Shown one piece after another: positions 38,217 through 47,812 of a stretch of 64,000 nucleotides of DNA. The DNA comes from Vibrio palustris (GTDB lineage Bacteria > Pseudomonadota > Gammaproteobacteria > Enterobacterales > Vibrionaceae). The first letter of the stretch is position 1; each line of letters starts with the position of its first letter. The position numbers and the translations under genes were made by a program. The notes below the pieces were generated by a model. That model saw nothing but the letters and a program-made list of their open reading frames with translations. It was not told the DNA's origin and made no database searches. The stretch spans positions 310,001-374,000 of the forward strand of contig NZ_AP024887.1 in assembly GCF_024346995.1 (NCBI RefSeq). The letters run 5' to 3'.

Positions 38217-41200
38217 GTGAATTCTAGATTTTCGCGTATGTTACGGATATGTATAGGGCTAACGGCGACTCTTTTAGTCCTATTGGCAGTACTGGTAACG
38301 TCATTACGAGTACTGCTACCTAACTTGAACCGTTTTCAAGGTGATATTGAACAGTGGGTCAATCAGCGTACTCATATTCACTTCACGATGAAAAATGTGC
38401 ATGGCTCATGGCGTAATATTCACCCTTCCATTGTGCTACAGGATGTCTCGGCTAAATTTGCAGACAATAGCCAAGTACATTTTTCCGCAGGTCATGTAGC
38501 GATTGAGTTCGACTTACTCAAATCTATCATTGCGCAAAAGCCGGTGATTGCCGATATGACGTTGGATAAACTTAATCTAGATATCAGTTCTATTGGTTGG
38601 CAACAAAGCGATGTTCATGCACAACCGCAGCCACAAGATGAACAGCAAAACCATATTATCCAGCGTCTCGACTCGTTGCTGTTACGCCAGTTGGATAATT
38701 TCTCCCTGCGCAATTCGACCGTGTTATACCAAACCGTTTCAGGTAAAAAACGCCAATTAGATATTCAAAAACTCCGCTGGAAAAATAATGGCAGCACGCA
38801 TTATGCCGAAGGAGTTGTCAGTATTGCTGATGTAAATATCAATTCATTATCGGTAGCGGCACGCTTTGAAGATCATGGTTCGCTGCGGGATATTTCTGGA
38901 CAATTTTATGCAGATGGAAAAGATATTCAGGTTGGCCCTTGGCTGAGCAAGTATGCTAAAGCGAAAACGGGAATTAATAGCGGTGTTGTTAGCTTAGATG
39001 CATGGATGACATTAAAGCACAGTCAACCTGTTGACGGTTATTTGCGTTTTCAGCCGTCAGAGTTAAGTTGGAAAGATACTGAGCAGCATCATTTGTATAT
39101 TGAATCTGGTGTCGTTAATTTATTACCAACAGAAAAAGGATGGAAAGTAAGTGGTCACTCACTAAAAGTGAGAACGGATGACACCTTATGGCCAGCATTG
39201 GATGTGGGGCTTAATTGGACGCCTCAAGCATGGCAGTTAAATCTATCGCAGATCGATATCAAAACGGTGATGCCATTAGCGCGCCTATTTAGTGAATCTC
39301 AAACCACGCAGCAATGGATACAGCAACTGCAGCCTCAGGGGCGACTTGAAGATATACGCGTCGCTCAAGGTCAAACTCTAGACTCGTTACACTATTCTGC
39401 CCAATTGGTGAACGGTGCCATGGCGCAGTGGAAGCTATTGCCTGAGGTTCATCATCTACAAGCTAAAGTGATTGGCTCATTAAAACAAGCTCATATTCAG
39501 GCATCATTGATTGATGACACATTGCCTTATGGTGATGTTTTTCAGGCGCCGCTGCCAATTCAGCAAGGAAAGGTTGATTTAGTTTGGCAGCAACATGAAC
39601 ACGGTTGGTCACTTTGGAGTGATCATGTGAAAGTGGTGACCCCCGATCTGGATGCTATCGGACAGTTTCGCTTAGATATGCCTGATGACGCCAGTCCGTT
39701 TTTGTCTTTTTACTCTGAAGTCAATTTACAAGATGCTGGCCAAACGTGGCGTTATTTACCGCGTTTAGCGTTAGGTAATGAGCTTACTAACTATCTTTCA
39801 ACAGCGATTCAAGCAGGTCATGTTAATACGGCCAAATTAGTGTGGTATGGACGTTTAAGTGATTTTCCGTATCAGCAACACAATGGCATATTTCAAGCTT
39901 GGGTGGGACTTAATGATGCGCGTTTTAGCTTTGATACTGCTTGGCCACCGTTAACAGATTTACAGCTTAAGCTGCTGTTTGAAAATGATGCTATGTATTT
40001 GGATTCTCACTTTGCCAAGCTACAAAATGTTCAGGCTCAGCGCATTACCGGTGAAATCCCTGCTTTGCGCGAAAATGGCCACATTCGTTTAGAAGCGACC
40101 GCAACGGGACAAGGGGAAGATGTTAAAAATTATATGACCTCTTCGCCATTAGTTGACTCGGTTGGCGCCGCGCTTACCGCAGTGCAAGTGAAAGGCAAGG
40201 TGTCATCGAAATTTCGTTTAACAGTACCGTTTTCTTCTGATAAGGAAGTAAGGGCATGGGGTTGGGCGGATATTAAAGATAGTACCGTCAAGATTAATGC
40301 GCCAAAGATGGAGCTTAAGCACGTCGCTGGACGGATTAATTTTGATAATGATGTTGTGCAAGCCGCAGGGTTATCGGCGGAATTACTTGGGCAACCTATT
40401 TCTCTCGATTTTAACGGTGAAAGTCGCGCCCATCGTTATGGTGTTCATATTGATACTATCGGTGATTGGGATGTGAAACCGTTAGGAAAATATGCTGGCA
40501 ATGAATGGATTAACCCGATTTCAGGCCATGCGCCATGGCAAATGGGAGTAGATTTACAACTCAATGATGTAGGTTTTACTTACCAGGTGGATGTGAAAGC
40601 AGGCTTAAAGAATATCGTCAGTCATTATCCTTATCCGTTAAATAAAACGGCGCAAACGCCCGGGGAGGCACATTTACAAGCCTCAGGCGATCAGGAAAAA
40701 GTGAATGCGCGTGTGTCTGTACCCAATGGCAAATATCAGACATTAATTGATATTAGCAAGCCAACGCCACGTTTAGTGGCAACGAATGCCATTCTTGGTC
40801 AAGGAACATTTGCCTTAGAACCGATTGTCGGTCATACCGCGAGTATCAACATCGATAAGATCAACCTTGATGATTGGATTAGTTTTTTAAGTAATGCTAC
40901 GTCACCACAGCAAGCGAAACAAAGCGCCAAGCAGAGTAAGCCTAGCATTACGATTCCCATTCCTGAGCAGATTGATATGAAGGTCAAAACATTGACTGCC
41001 GCTGATCTTGATTGGCATGATGTGAACGGGAAATTACGCAAAAAAACCAATGATTGGAGTCTCAGTCTTAATAGCCAAGAAGTACAAGGTCATGCGACCT
41101 ACCTGCCTTCGAACCAATTGAATGTATCTCTGGATCGCTTGCATCTCTATTTACCCGTATTAGAAGAAAAAGATCACGAAAAACCCATTATTGTTGAAGA

Positions 41201-42116
41201 TAAGCCTAAGCAAACTCCATTAGTTACTGAGCTGGAACACAGTCTGTTTACATTACTGCCGAGTTTGAAGGTGAACGTGCAAGACTTCTGGTTTCAAGGA
41301 TATAAAGTGGGTGAGTTGACCATGGATATGGTGCGTAAAAAGCACCAACTAAGCTGGAATAAAATCGAAATTAACAGTGGCACCAATGATGTTAAAGCCA
41401 GTATTGATTGGTTTCTCAAAGGTGACAAAACCAGTACTAAAATGAAATTAGACATGAAAGGCGAAAATAATAGTGACCTCATGGATCGTTTTGGTATTAC
41501 CGCAGGTATTCAAAAAGCGCCGTTTGAATTGAATACCGACTTACAATGGAATGGGGCACCTTGGTCGATGCGCGTGAATACCTTACAAGGTAAGGTGAAA
41601 TCTAAATTTGGTAAAGGTGTTATTACCGATGTGAGTGGCGCCGCTAATCTACTCGGGCTATTTAGTTTAGATTCCTTAATTCGTCGTATGAAACTCGATT
41701 TTAGCGATGTGTTTGATAAAGGCATGGCATTTACTTCCATTACAGGTACGGGCAAAATTTCACAGGGCGTATTTGTGACCAATGATATTGACATGGACGC
41801 TGTCGCTGGTGAACTAACGTTAAAAGGGCTCGCGGATCTCAACCAACGTACGGTCGATGCTCAAGCGAGTTTTGTTCCTGATATGACATCTGGGATCCCA
41901 GTATTAAGTGCGTTTGCTGTGACACCGCAAACGGCGCTTTACGTACTTGCCATTACAACGGTTATTTCACCGGTGGTAGAAGTTTTCACTGAAGTGAACT
42001 ATGAAATCAAAGGTCCACTGGATCATCCAGCGGTGAAAGAGATCTCGCGGAGCAAAGGAGAATATAAGCTTCCTGAAAGTCTGCAAAAGTTAGAGAAAAA
42101 GTTAGAAGGGGAGTAG
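38217..42116 (+). CDS. yhdP: AsmA-like envelope protein YhdP
   Basis: A 1299-aa protein with one N-terminal membrane anchor (about residues 11-33) and a very long periplasmic region of the AsmA/VPS13-like (RBG) repeat type, thought to bridge the membranes for phospholipid transport alongside TamB and YdbH. The C-terminal AsmA-like signature includes ISQGVFVTNDIDMDAVAGEL and ALYVLAITTVISPVVEVFTEVNYEIKG-type sequence at about 1180-1270. It begins at GTG 38217, 11 bases after rng. E. coli YhdP is 1266 aa. Confidence 0.93.
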   Translation: MNSRFSRMLRICIGLTATLLVLLAVLVTSLRVLLPNLNRFQGDIEQWVNQRTHIHFTMKNVHGSWRNIHPSIVLQDVSAKFADNSQVHFSAGHVAIEFDLLKSIIAQKPVIADMTLDKLNLDISSIGWQQSDVHAQPQPQDEQQNHIIQRLDSLLLRQLDNFSLRNSTVLYQTVSGKKRQLDIQKLRWKNNGSTHYAEGVVSIADVNINSLSVAARFEDHGSLRDISGQFYADGKDIQVGPWLSKYAKAKTGINSGVVSLDAWMTLKHSQPVDGYLRFQPSELSWKDTEQHHLYIESGVVNLLPTEKGWKVSGHSLKVRTDDTLWPALDVGLNWTPQAWQLNLSQIDIKTVMPLARLFSESQTTQQWIQQLQPQGRLEDIRVAQGQTLDSLHYSAQLVNGAMAQWKLLPEVHHLQAKVIGSLKQAHIQASLIDDTLPYGDVFQAPLPIQQGKVDLVWQQHEHGWSLWSDHVKVVTPDLDAIGQFRLDMPDDASPFLSFYSEVNLQDAGQTWRYLPRLALGNELTNYLSTAIQAGHVNTAKLVWYGRLSDFPYQQHNGIFQAWVGLNDARFSFDTAWPPLTDLQLKLLFENDAMYLDSHFAKLQNVQAQRITGEIPALRENGHIRLEATATGQGEDVKNYMTSSPLVDSVGAALTAVQVKGKVSSKFRLTVPFSSDKEVRAWGWADIKDSTVKINAPKMELKHVAGRINFDNDVVQAAGLSAELLGQPISLDFNGESRAHRYGVHIDTIGDWDVKPLGKYAGNEWINPISGHAPWQMGVDLQLNDVGFTYQVDVKAGLKNIVSHYPYPLNKTAQTPGEAHLQASGDQEKVNARVSVPNGKYQTLIDISKPTPRLVATNAILGQGTFALEPIVGHTASINIDKINLDDWISFLSNATSPQQAKQSAKQSKPSITIPIPEQIDMKVKTLTAADLDWHDVNGKLRKKTNDWSLSLNSQEVQGHATYLPSNQLNVSLDRLHLYLPVLEEKDHEKPIIVEDKPKQTPLVTELEHSLFTLLPSLKVNVQDFWFQGYKVGELTMDMVRKKHQLSWNKIEINSGTNDVKASIDWFLKGDKTSTKMKLDMKGENNSDLMDRFGITAGIQKAPFELNTDLQWNGAPWSMRVNTLQGKVKSKFGKGVITDVSGAANLLGLFSLDSLIRRMKLDFSDVFDKGMAFTSITGTGKISQGVFVTNDIDMDAVAGELTLKGLADLNQRTVDAQASFVPDMTSGIPVLSAFAVTPQTALYVLAITTVISPVVEVFTEVNYEIKGPLDHPAVKEISRSKGEYKLPESLQKLEKKLEGE

Positions 42117-42124
42117 TCGCTATC

Positions 42125-42958
42125 ATGAGTCAAGTTGGTATAGTACAAATGACCTCAGGACCATCAGTGATGGATAACCTAAAGGCATTAGAGCAACAAG
42201 TCGCGGCATTGGCAAACCAAGGCGCTCAGTGGATTGTCACGCCTGAAAACGTCATATTGTTGAGCGACTCAAAAGCCTATCATCAATATGCCGAAGAGTT
42301 AGGTGAAGGGCCAATTCAGCAACAGCTGAGCACCATCGCCCAGCGTTATGGAGTATGGTTACTGATTGGCAGTTTCCCTATTCAGCGCGAGCAAGGAGTG
42401 ACCACCACGTCGATTTTGCTGGATTCTGAAGGCCAATACCAAGCAACTTATGATAAGCTGCATATGTTTGATGTCGATGTTGCCGACTCTCATCACAGTT
42501 ATCGTGAATCAGATACGTTTTTACCCGGTGAGCAAGTAGTGGTGGCGAAAACGCCTTTTGGGTCACTTGGCTTGTCGATTTGTTATGACTTACGTTTTCC
42601 CCAGCTATTTTCTGAATTAAGACGACAAGGAGCAGAAATCATTGTTGTCCCCGCGGCCTTTACGGCAGTAACAGGAAAAGCTCACTGGGAAGTACTACTC
42701 CGTGCTCGAGCGATTGAAACTCAATGTTGGATTATCGCTGCAGGGCAAACCGGAACCCATCCTTGTGGAAGACAAACCTGGGGACACTCGATGGTAGTGA
42801 GTCCTTGGGGAGAGATTGTGTCTTCTTTAGAACAACACACAGGCGGCCTTGTTGTTGAGATCGATCCATCAGTTTTATCTGATATCCGACAGGCTATGCC
42901 GATTATCGAGCAATCTCGATTTTGTAATCAACTTCAATCAATAAAGAGCGAGATATGA
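42125..42958 (+). CDS. carbon-nitrogen hydrolase (Nit1-like deaminated-glutathione amidase)
   Basis: A 277-aa member of the nitrilase superfamily. The Glu-Lys-Cys triad is visible: Glu in [10 protein letters not shown] near residue 41, Lys in [11 protein letters not shown] near 112, and Cys in [13 protein letters not shown] near 155. The DLRFPxLF and QCWIIAAGQ...GHSM patterns fit the Nit/YbeM branch, which hydrolyses deaminated glutathione produced by side reactions of aminotransferases. It sits between yhdP and tldD, with its TGA overlapping the tldD ATG. Exact substrate is inferred from family. Confidence 0.85.
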   Translation: MSQVGIVQMTSGPSVMDNLKALEQQVAALANQGAQWIVTPENVILLSDSKAYHQYAEELGEGPIQQQLSTIAQRYGVWLLIGSFPIQREQGVTTTSILLDSEGQYQATYDKLHMFDVDVADSHHSYRESDTFLPGEQVVVAKTPFGSLGLSICYDLRFPQLFSELRRQGAEIIVVPAAFTAVTGKAHWEVLLRARAIETQCWIIAAGQTGTHPCGRQTWGHSMVVSPWGEIVSSLEQHTGGLVVEIDPSVLSDIRQAMPIIEQSRFCNQLQSIKSEI

Positions 42959-44400
42959 GTATTAACCGCATCGAACAAGCACTACTTACCCCCGCAGGGC
43001 TTACAGAGCAAAACATTGCGGATACTTTGTCGAGCATAGCGACTCGTGATATCGATTATGCCGATATTTACTTTCAATCCAGCTGGCATGAGTCTCTGGT
43101 ATTAGAAGACAGTATTATTAAAGATGGTTCGTTTAACATTGATTGTGGCGTTGGTGTGCGAGCCGTCAGTGGCGAAAAAACAGGATTTGCTTACTCTGAC
43201 CAAATTGGTTTAGTGGGGCTTGAGCAAAGTGCTTTGGCCGCGCGTGGTATTGCTCAAGCGGGCAGTAATGCACAAGTACAAGCATTTAAACGCCAAGATA
43301 CTCAGCATTACTATGCAGATACCAACCCATTAGAATCTTGGAAAAAAGAGAAAAAAACTGAATTACTGAAAGAGTTAGATGCGTATATTCGAGCGAAAGA
43401 ACCATTAATCAAAGAAGTTAGTATTAGTATTAGTGGTGTGCATGAACAAATGCTGGTGGCAGCTACCGATGGTACTTATGCGGGCGATACACGTCCCTTG
43501 GTACGTTTGTCCATTTCGGTGATTGCTGAAAAAGGTGATCGTCGTGAACGTGGCAGTGCTGGTGGCGGTGGCCGTTTTAGCTACGACTATTTTTTATCGT
43601 CTCCAAACAAACAGCAAGTGGCGTTTGATTATGCTGATGAAGCTATTCGTCAAGCATTAGTCAATCTACGAGCTATTGCCGCGCCAGCCGGCACTATGCC
43701 TGTTGTTCTCGGTAATGGTTGGCCGGGTGTACTACTGCATGAAGCATTAGGACATGGTTTAGAGGGTGATTTTAACCGTAAAGATTCTTCAGTTTTCTCA
43801 GGTAAAGTCGGCGAAAAAGTGACCTCTGACCTGTGTACAATCGTTGATGATGGCACACTAAAAGATCGTCGAGGCTCCCTTAATGTCGATGATGAAGGCG
43901 TACCTGGTCAATACAATGTGTTGATTGAAAAGGGTGTCTTGAAAGGGTATATGCAAGATAAACTTAATGCGCGTTTAATGGGTGTTGCGCCTACCGGTAA
44001 TGGTCGTCGTGAATCTTTTGCTCATTTGCCAATGCCACGTATGACGAACACCTATATGCTGCCTGGTCAGCACACGCCAGAAGAGATTATTGCCTCGGTT
44101 GAGAAAGGTATTTATGCGCCTAATTTTGGTGGTGGTCAGGTAGATATTACTTCGGGTAAATTTGTGTTCTCCGCATCAGAAGCTTATCTGATTGAAAACG
44201 GTAAGATCACCCAACCGGTTAAAGGGGCAACGTTGATTGGTTCAGGTATTGAAGCGATGCAGCAAGTGTCTATGGTGGGTAACGATCTCGATTTGGATCA
44301 TGGTGTAGGCGTATGCGGTAAAGCAGGTCAAAGTGTGCCTGTTGGTGTTGGTCAGCCGACATTAAAATTGGATGCGCTAACCGTAGGTGGTACTGAATAA
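42955..44400 (+). CDS. tldD: metalloprotease subunit TldD
   Basis: A 481-aa zinc metalloprotease that works with TldE (PmbA) to degrade unfolded peptides and mature microcin- or CcdA-type substrates. The active-site motif [11 protein letters not shown] (HExxxH) lies near residue 262. A flexible Gly-rich stretch [12 protein letters not shown] near 198 and the C-terminal [18 protein letters not shown] motif are typical. tldE is not in this window, as is usual because the two genes are unlinked. The ATG overlaps the previous gene's stop by four bases. Confidence 0.96.
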   Translation: MSINRIEQALLTPAGLTEQNIADTLSSIATRDIDYADIYFQSSWHESLVLEDSIIKDGSFNIDCGVGVRAVSGEKTGFAYSDQIGLVGLEQSALAARGIAQAGSNAQVQAFKRQDTQHYYADTNPLESWKKEKKTELLKELDAYIRAKEPLIKEVSISISGVHEQMLVAATDGTYAGDTRPLVRLSISVIAEKGDRRERGSAGGGGRFSYDYFLSSPNKQQVAFDYADEAIRQALVNLRAIAAPAGTMPVVLGNGWPGVLLHEALGHGLEGDFNRKDSSVFSGKVGEKVTSDLCTIVDDGTLKDRRGSLNVDDEGVPGQYNVLIEKGVLKGYMQDKLNARLMGVAPTGNGRRESFAHLPMPRMTNTYMLPGQHTPEEIIASVEKGIYAPNFGGGQVDITSGKFVFSASEAYLIENGKITQPVKGATLIGSGIEAMQQVSMVGNDLDLDHGVGVCGKAGQSVPVGVGQPTLKLDALTVGGTE

Positions 44401-44424
44401 CCACTCGGGTTTGAAGAGCATAAT

Positions 44425-44454
44425 AATCCGCGACGCCAAGCGGTGTCGCGGATT
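44425..44454. terminator. hairpin between convergent tldD and arcA
   Basis: AATCCGCGACGCC pairs with GGTGTCGCGGATT (13 bp including one G-U) across a 4-base loop. No clear T run follows on either strand, but position between convergent stops fits a shared 3' end. Confidence 0.65.
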
Positions 44455-44466
44455 AAATCATACTGG

Positions 44467-45696
44467 TTAGATTGTTAATCCATCTCGCTCAAGAGGACAA
44501 CTCATACATCGTGCCCCGCCGCGCCCCCGACCGAGTTCATTTCCAGGTACCGTCAGTACTTTAATCCCAGCCTTGTCGTATTTCTCATTGGTATAGACAT
44601 TACGCTCATAACCAATCACCACCCCAGGACGAACGGTGAGTACGTTATTGGCATCATTCCATTGCTCGCGCTCCGCTTCGTAACTATTACCCCCTGTGGT
44701 AATAATATTAAGATGATCAACGTCGAGCGCGGATTCTATTGCGTTTACATAATCATGGGATGCTTCTGCTCGTAAGCCGTGGCCGTTGTCATTAGGGGTT
44801 AAACGCCAGGTTTCGAGATCACTGCGCATAATTTCTGGGTACACCGAAAAGATATTCGTATCCATATGTGTGATAACCGTGTCTAAATGCATACAGGATC
44901 GATGTTTAGGTAAATTAATCGCGATGACTTCTTTGGCTTGGCCATGTTGAAACAGATTGGCAGCTAAGTTTTCTATGCCTTGAGCTGAGGTGCGCTCCGA
45001 CATACCAACTAATACTGAACCATTACCAATCACTAACACATCGCCACCTTCGATATTGGCGTTGTCATAGTGCAAATCATCATCACCAAAATATTTAATG
45101 AAATCTTGCCCAGCAAAGAGCGGATGCCAACGATAAATCGCGCGTAAGTGATTGGTTTCTCTTTGGCGTGCCTTTTTACTCATAGGGTTTAATGATACGC
45201 CTTGGTAAATCCAGCATGAGGTATCGCGAGTAAATAAATGATTAGGCAGTGGCTCAATGACAAAATCGAGCGGATGATGCATGCTGGGTAGCATGGATGA
45301 TGATGTAAGTGGTAGTTCAGAGTAGGCCAGCCCACCGAGGAGTAAGGTAGCAAGGTGAGCATGATCCTGACTGGCAAGATACTGACGTAGTTCTTGGGCG
45401 AAAGTAGGGCCATAGCGAAAATAAGAAATCTGCGTGTTCAGTAACCACTGCTTGGCTTCTGGTATGGCCAACGTCTGTTCTAATAGATCGTGTAGCATAA
45501 GAACGTCGACGCCCTGATCTCGCAGAGTCTGAGCAAAGACATCGTGTTCTTTGCCTGCTTCCTCGACGGCAAGCACGTCATCAAATAATAAATCATGACA
45601 ATTTGATGGCGTGAGATGAGTAAGTGCCCGTTCTGGGCGATTGAGTAAGACTCGGCGTAGTTGGCCGACTTCTGACCCTACATACAGCTGGCTCAT
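44467..45696 (-). CDS. arcA: arginine deiminase
   Basis: A 409-aa enzyme converting L-arginine to citrulline and ammonia, first step of the ADI pathway. N-terminal [20 protein letters not shown] (residues 5-24) is canonical. The guanidino-group motif FTRDTSCW near 165, catalytic [10 protein letters not shown] near 275, and nucleophile Cys in [17 protein letters not shown] at the C-terminus are present. ATG 45696 has AAGGAAAT before it; an in-frame ATG at 45711 is less likely. No arcB, arcC or arcD follows here; it is a lone gene, divergent from rraB. Confidence 0.94.
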   Translation of the reverse strand: MSQLYVGSEVGQLRRVLLNRPERALTHLTPSNCHDLLFDDVLAVEEAGKEHDVFAQTLRDQGVDVLMLHDLLEQTLAIPEAKQWLLNTQISYFRYGPTFAQELRQYLASQDHAHLATLLLGGLAYSELPLTSSSMLPSMHHPLDFVIEPLPNHLFTRDTSCWIYQGVSLNPMSKKARQRETNHLRAIYRWHPLFAGQDFIKYFGDDDLHYDNANIEGGDVLVIGNGSVLVGMSERTSAQGIENLAANLFQHGQAKEVIAINLPKHRSCMHLDTVITHMDTNIFSVYPEIMRSDLETWRLTPNDNGHGLRAEASHDYVNAIESALDVDHLNIITTGGNSYEAEREQWNDANNVLTVRPGVVIGYERNVYTNEKYDKAGIKVLTVPGNELGRGRGGARCMSCPLERDGLTI

Positions 45697-45780
45697 TGGA
45701 TTTCCTTCCACATTTTCCTACCCTAGTTATGACAAGTTTGCCGCCAACTTGCAAGGGGTTACGCTGGATTGAGCACGACC

Positions 45781-45794
45781 CAGTATGCATACTG
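45781..45794. promoter_or_regulatory. 14-bp palindrome between arcA and rraB
   Basis: CAGTATGCATACTG is a perfect 14-bp palindrome 85 bases upstream of arcA, followed by a half-copy GAGTATGG. It may be an operator. It does not match the ARG box consensus TGAAT-N4-ATTCA. The rest of the 267-base divergent region holds no gene. Confidence 0.4.
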
Positions 45795-45963
45795 AGTATG
45801 GAAACGATGTGATAAAGGGGATTTGACTATATTCGCTTAAAAATACCAGATAAGTTGTCAAAAAAGATCCACCAAGATCCGTCTTGTGGGTGGTAATCTG
45901 CGGCGATCCGTGCCATATTTCGCACCAGAAAACCGATCCTATTTTGACTATCCGGAGCACACT

Positions 45964-46374
45964 ATGTCTCACGAAGATGATTATCTATCTGTAGAAGAAT
46001 TAATCGAGATCCAAAAAGAAGAAACTCGAGATATTATTCAAGCTTTATTAGAAGATGGTAGTGATCCCGATGCGCTATACGATATCGAGCATCATTTATT
46101 TGCAGAACAATTCGAGACTTTAGAAAAAGCCGCCGTCGATGCCTTTAAGTTGGGCTTTGAAGTATTAGAAGCGGAAGAAACTGAAGACGAAGAAGGTAAC
46201 AAACTGTTATGTTTTGATGCCACTATGCAATCGACATTAGATCCTGAAGCGATTGATGCGCAAGTCGAAAAAATGATTCATCTCGCTGAAAAATTTGACA
46301 TTATTTATGATGGTTGGGGGACGTTTTACGAAGGTGAAGATGCGCTTTACCCAGAAGAAGACGACGAAGAATAA
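45964..46374 (+). CDS. rraB: regulator of ribonuclease activity B
   Basis: A 136-aa highly acidic protein that binds RNase E and changes the degradosome composition. The start [20 protein letters not shown], a central [12 protein letters not shown] segment, and YDGWGTFYE with a Glu/Asp-rich tail match RraB. It lies divergent from arcA, with its own intrinsic terminator. An upstream in-frame ATG at 45886 would add 26 unrelated residues; ATG 45964 follows GGAG with good spacing. Confidence 0.92.
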   Translation: MSHEDDYLSVEELIEIQKEETRDIIQALLEDGSDPDALYDIEHHLFAEQFETLEKAAVDAFKLGFEVLEAEETEDEEGNKLLCFDATMQSTLDPEAIDAQVEKMIHLAEKFDIIYDGWGTFYEGEDALYPEEDDEE

Positions 46375-46406
46375 CGATAAATTAGATACTCATCTAGTTT
46401 CCTAAT

Positions 46407-46435
46407 AAATGCCAGTGCTGACACTGGCATTTTTA
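46407..46435 (+). terminator. rraB intrinsic terminator
   Basis: AAATGCCAGTG-ctga-CACTGGCATTT forms an 11-bp perfect stem followed by a T-rich run (TTTTTATTTT), 33 bases after the rraB stop. Confidence 0.9.
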
Positions 46436-46484
46436 TTTTCAGTTCGATATAAAGGACTGATAAAATTCCATACGATAGTAATTT

Positions 46485-47228
46485 ATGCAGTTGATCCTCG
46501 CCCAGCCTTGGCAATTATCTCCCTTGACCGACCTCTCTTTACCGCAAAATGATCTTATTCTCCCGGCACCGTTAAGTGCAGCTTTGCCAGATAGTGTCTC
46601 TGAAAGCGATGTTATGAAGCAAGAGTGGCACTTGATGCATGATATTGAGGTAGAAGACGCCATCCATTGCCGTATTGCCGCTTATGATTTAATTCTTGAT
46701 GGTATTGAATATTATGCAGAGGTGAGAATTAATGGCGTGGCGGTATTGGATTGCGATCGCACACAGCGACAATACCGAAAAGATATTACCTCACTTATCA
46801 ATGTGGGCAAAAATCGTATTGAAATCCTGTTTGTACAGGAAGACGACGATTTATTAGATGATGAATGTAAGGCCATGATTCTACCAAGTCGTGACGTACG
46901 TTTAGGCATATGGCAAGCCCCTCGCATTGAGTTAATCAAACATGTGCGTTTATGCAGTGTGACCACCGAGCAGGTATGGCACCATGGCGATGTATGCGAG
47001 TTATTAGTGGCGGTGAACTATGAAGTATTAAAGTCTGATTTGCTTGCAGCTACCGTAAAATTCGCTGGATTATCGTATCAAGTTCCATTAGATATGCGCG
47101 CAAACACAGCGCAGAGTATTTTTTATATCGATGCGCCGCAGCGTTATTGTTCAGATGATCCTGATTCTGATTATCAAGTCCACGTCGAGGTGGATGAGCA
47201 GGTTATCGTCACGTCGGTACGGTTTTAG
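46485..47228 (+). CDS. GH2-like beta-sandwich protein without catalytic domain
   Basis: A 247-aa protein whose residues about 45-155 resemble the jelly-roll sugar-binding domain of glycoside hydrolase family 2 (beta-mannosidase type): DGIEYYAEVRINGVAVLDCD, YRKDITSLINVGKNRIEILFV and GIWQAPRIEL. Residues 160-247 look like the following Ig-like domain. The TIM barrel with catalytic Glu residues is absent: the frame stops at 47228, and no continuation is seen in the adjacent sequence. There is no signal peptide, so it is likely cytosolic. It starts after the rraB terminator and is convergent with usp. It may be a carbohydrate-binding or scaffold protein, or a fixed fragment; a function cannot be assigned. 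Confidence 0.65.
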   Translation: MQLILAQPWQLSPLTDLSLPQNDLILPAPLSAALPDSVSESDVMKQEWHLMHDIEVEDAIHCRIAAYDLILDGIEYYAEVRINGVAVLDCDRTQRQYRKDITSLINVGKNRIEILFVQEDDDLLDDECKAMILPSRDVRLGIWQAPRIELIKHVRLCSVTTEQVWHHGDVCELLVAVNYEVLKSDLLAATVKFAGLSYQVPLDMRANTAQSIFYIDAPQRYCSDDPDSDYQVHVEVDEQVIVTSVRF

Positions 47229-47275
47229 TTATCAAGTGGTGTAGATAGAGCTGACAGAATGTCTGTGTAGTCGGA

Positions 47276-47297
47276 ATACGACCCAAAAGGGCCGTAT
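47276..47297 (-). terminator. hairpin between convergent GH2-like gene and usp
   Basis: On the minus strand ATACGGCCC-tttt-GGGTCGTAT pairs over 9 bp, with one G-U that is a mismatch on the plus strand. No T run follows. It is a likely usp 3' end. Confidence 0.45.
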
Positions 47298-47316
47298 CAT
47301 TATCGTTGCTGATAAC

Positions 47317-47754
47317 CTATGGGGTAGGCTTTAAAACCAAGACATGTACAGGGGAGTGCTCGACAACTTTGCTGGCAACAGAGCCTAACACCACTTTATT
47401 TACAGTTGAACGCTTATGGCTTGGCATAACAATAAGATCGATATTGTGCTGCTCTGCGTATTCAATAATCGTCGTGTATGGACGCCCTTCAGCCACATAG
47501 GTATGACACTCGATGTCTGTATCCACATGGGCTTGCGCAAATTGCTGGAGTTGCACGCTCGTGTCCGCTTTCATTTTATGGGCGGCGTCTTTCGGGAAAT
47601 AAGAGGCAACCATAGAGAGATGAATGCCTGGGACGACGGTAATAAGATGCAATTGACTACCGCTTTGTTTCGCGAGCCATACAGCTTGTGCTACGGCTTT
47701 ATCGCAAAACCCTTTCTCATTAAGATCGACTGGAACAAGAATGTTGTTGTACAT
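47317..47754 (-). CDS. universal stress protein (UspA family)
   Basis: A 145-aa Usp domain protein. MYNNILVPVDLNEKG starts the fold; the ATP-binding G-2X-G-9X-G(S/T) motif shows as VLGSVASKVVEHSPVHVLVL near residue 122, preceded by IDLIVMPSHKR. It lies 58 bases after the TRAP permease on the same strand. Usp proteins are often encoded with TRAP transporters; TeaD of Halomonas binds ATP and modulates TeaABC uptake. A regulatory link to this transporter is therefore plausible. Confidence 0.88.
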   Translation of the reverse strand: MYNNILVPVDLNEKGFCDKAVAQAVWLAKQSGSQLHLITVVPGIHLSMVASYFPKDAAHKMKADTSVQLQQFAQAHVDTDIECHTYVAEGRPYTTIIEYAEQHNIDLIVMPSHKRSTVNKVVLGSVASKVVEHSPVHVLVLKPTP

Positions 47755-47812
47755 AGAGCTCTCTCTGTATTAAAGACATAAAAGAATGCCTGACCGGAGC
47801 CAGGCATTGAGA

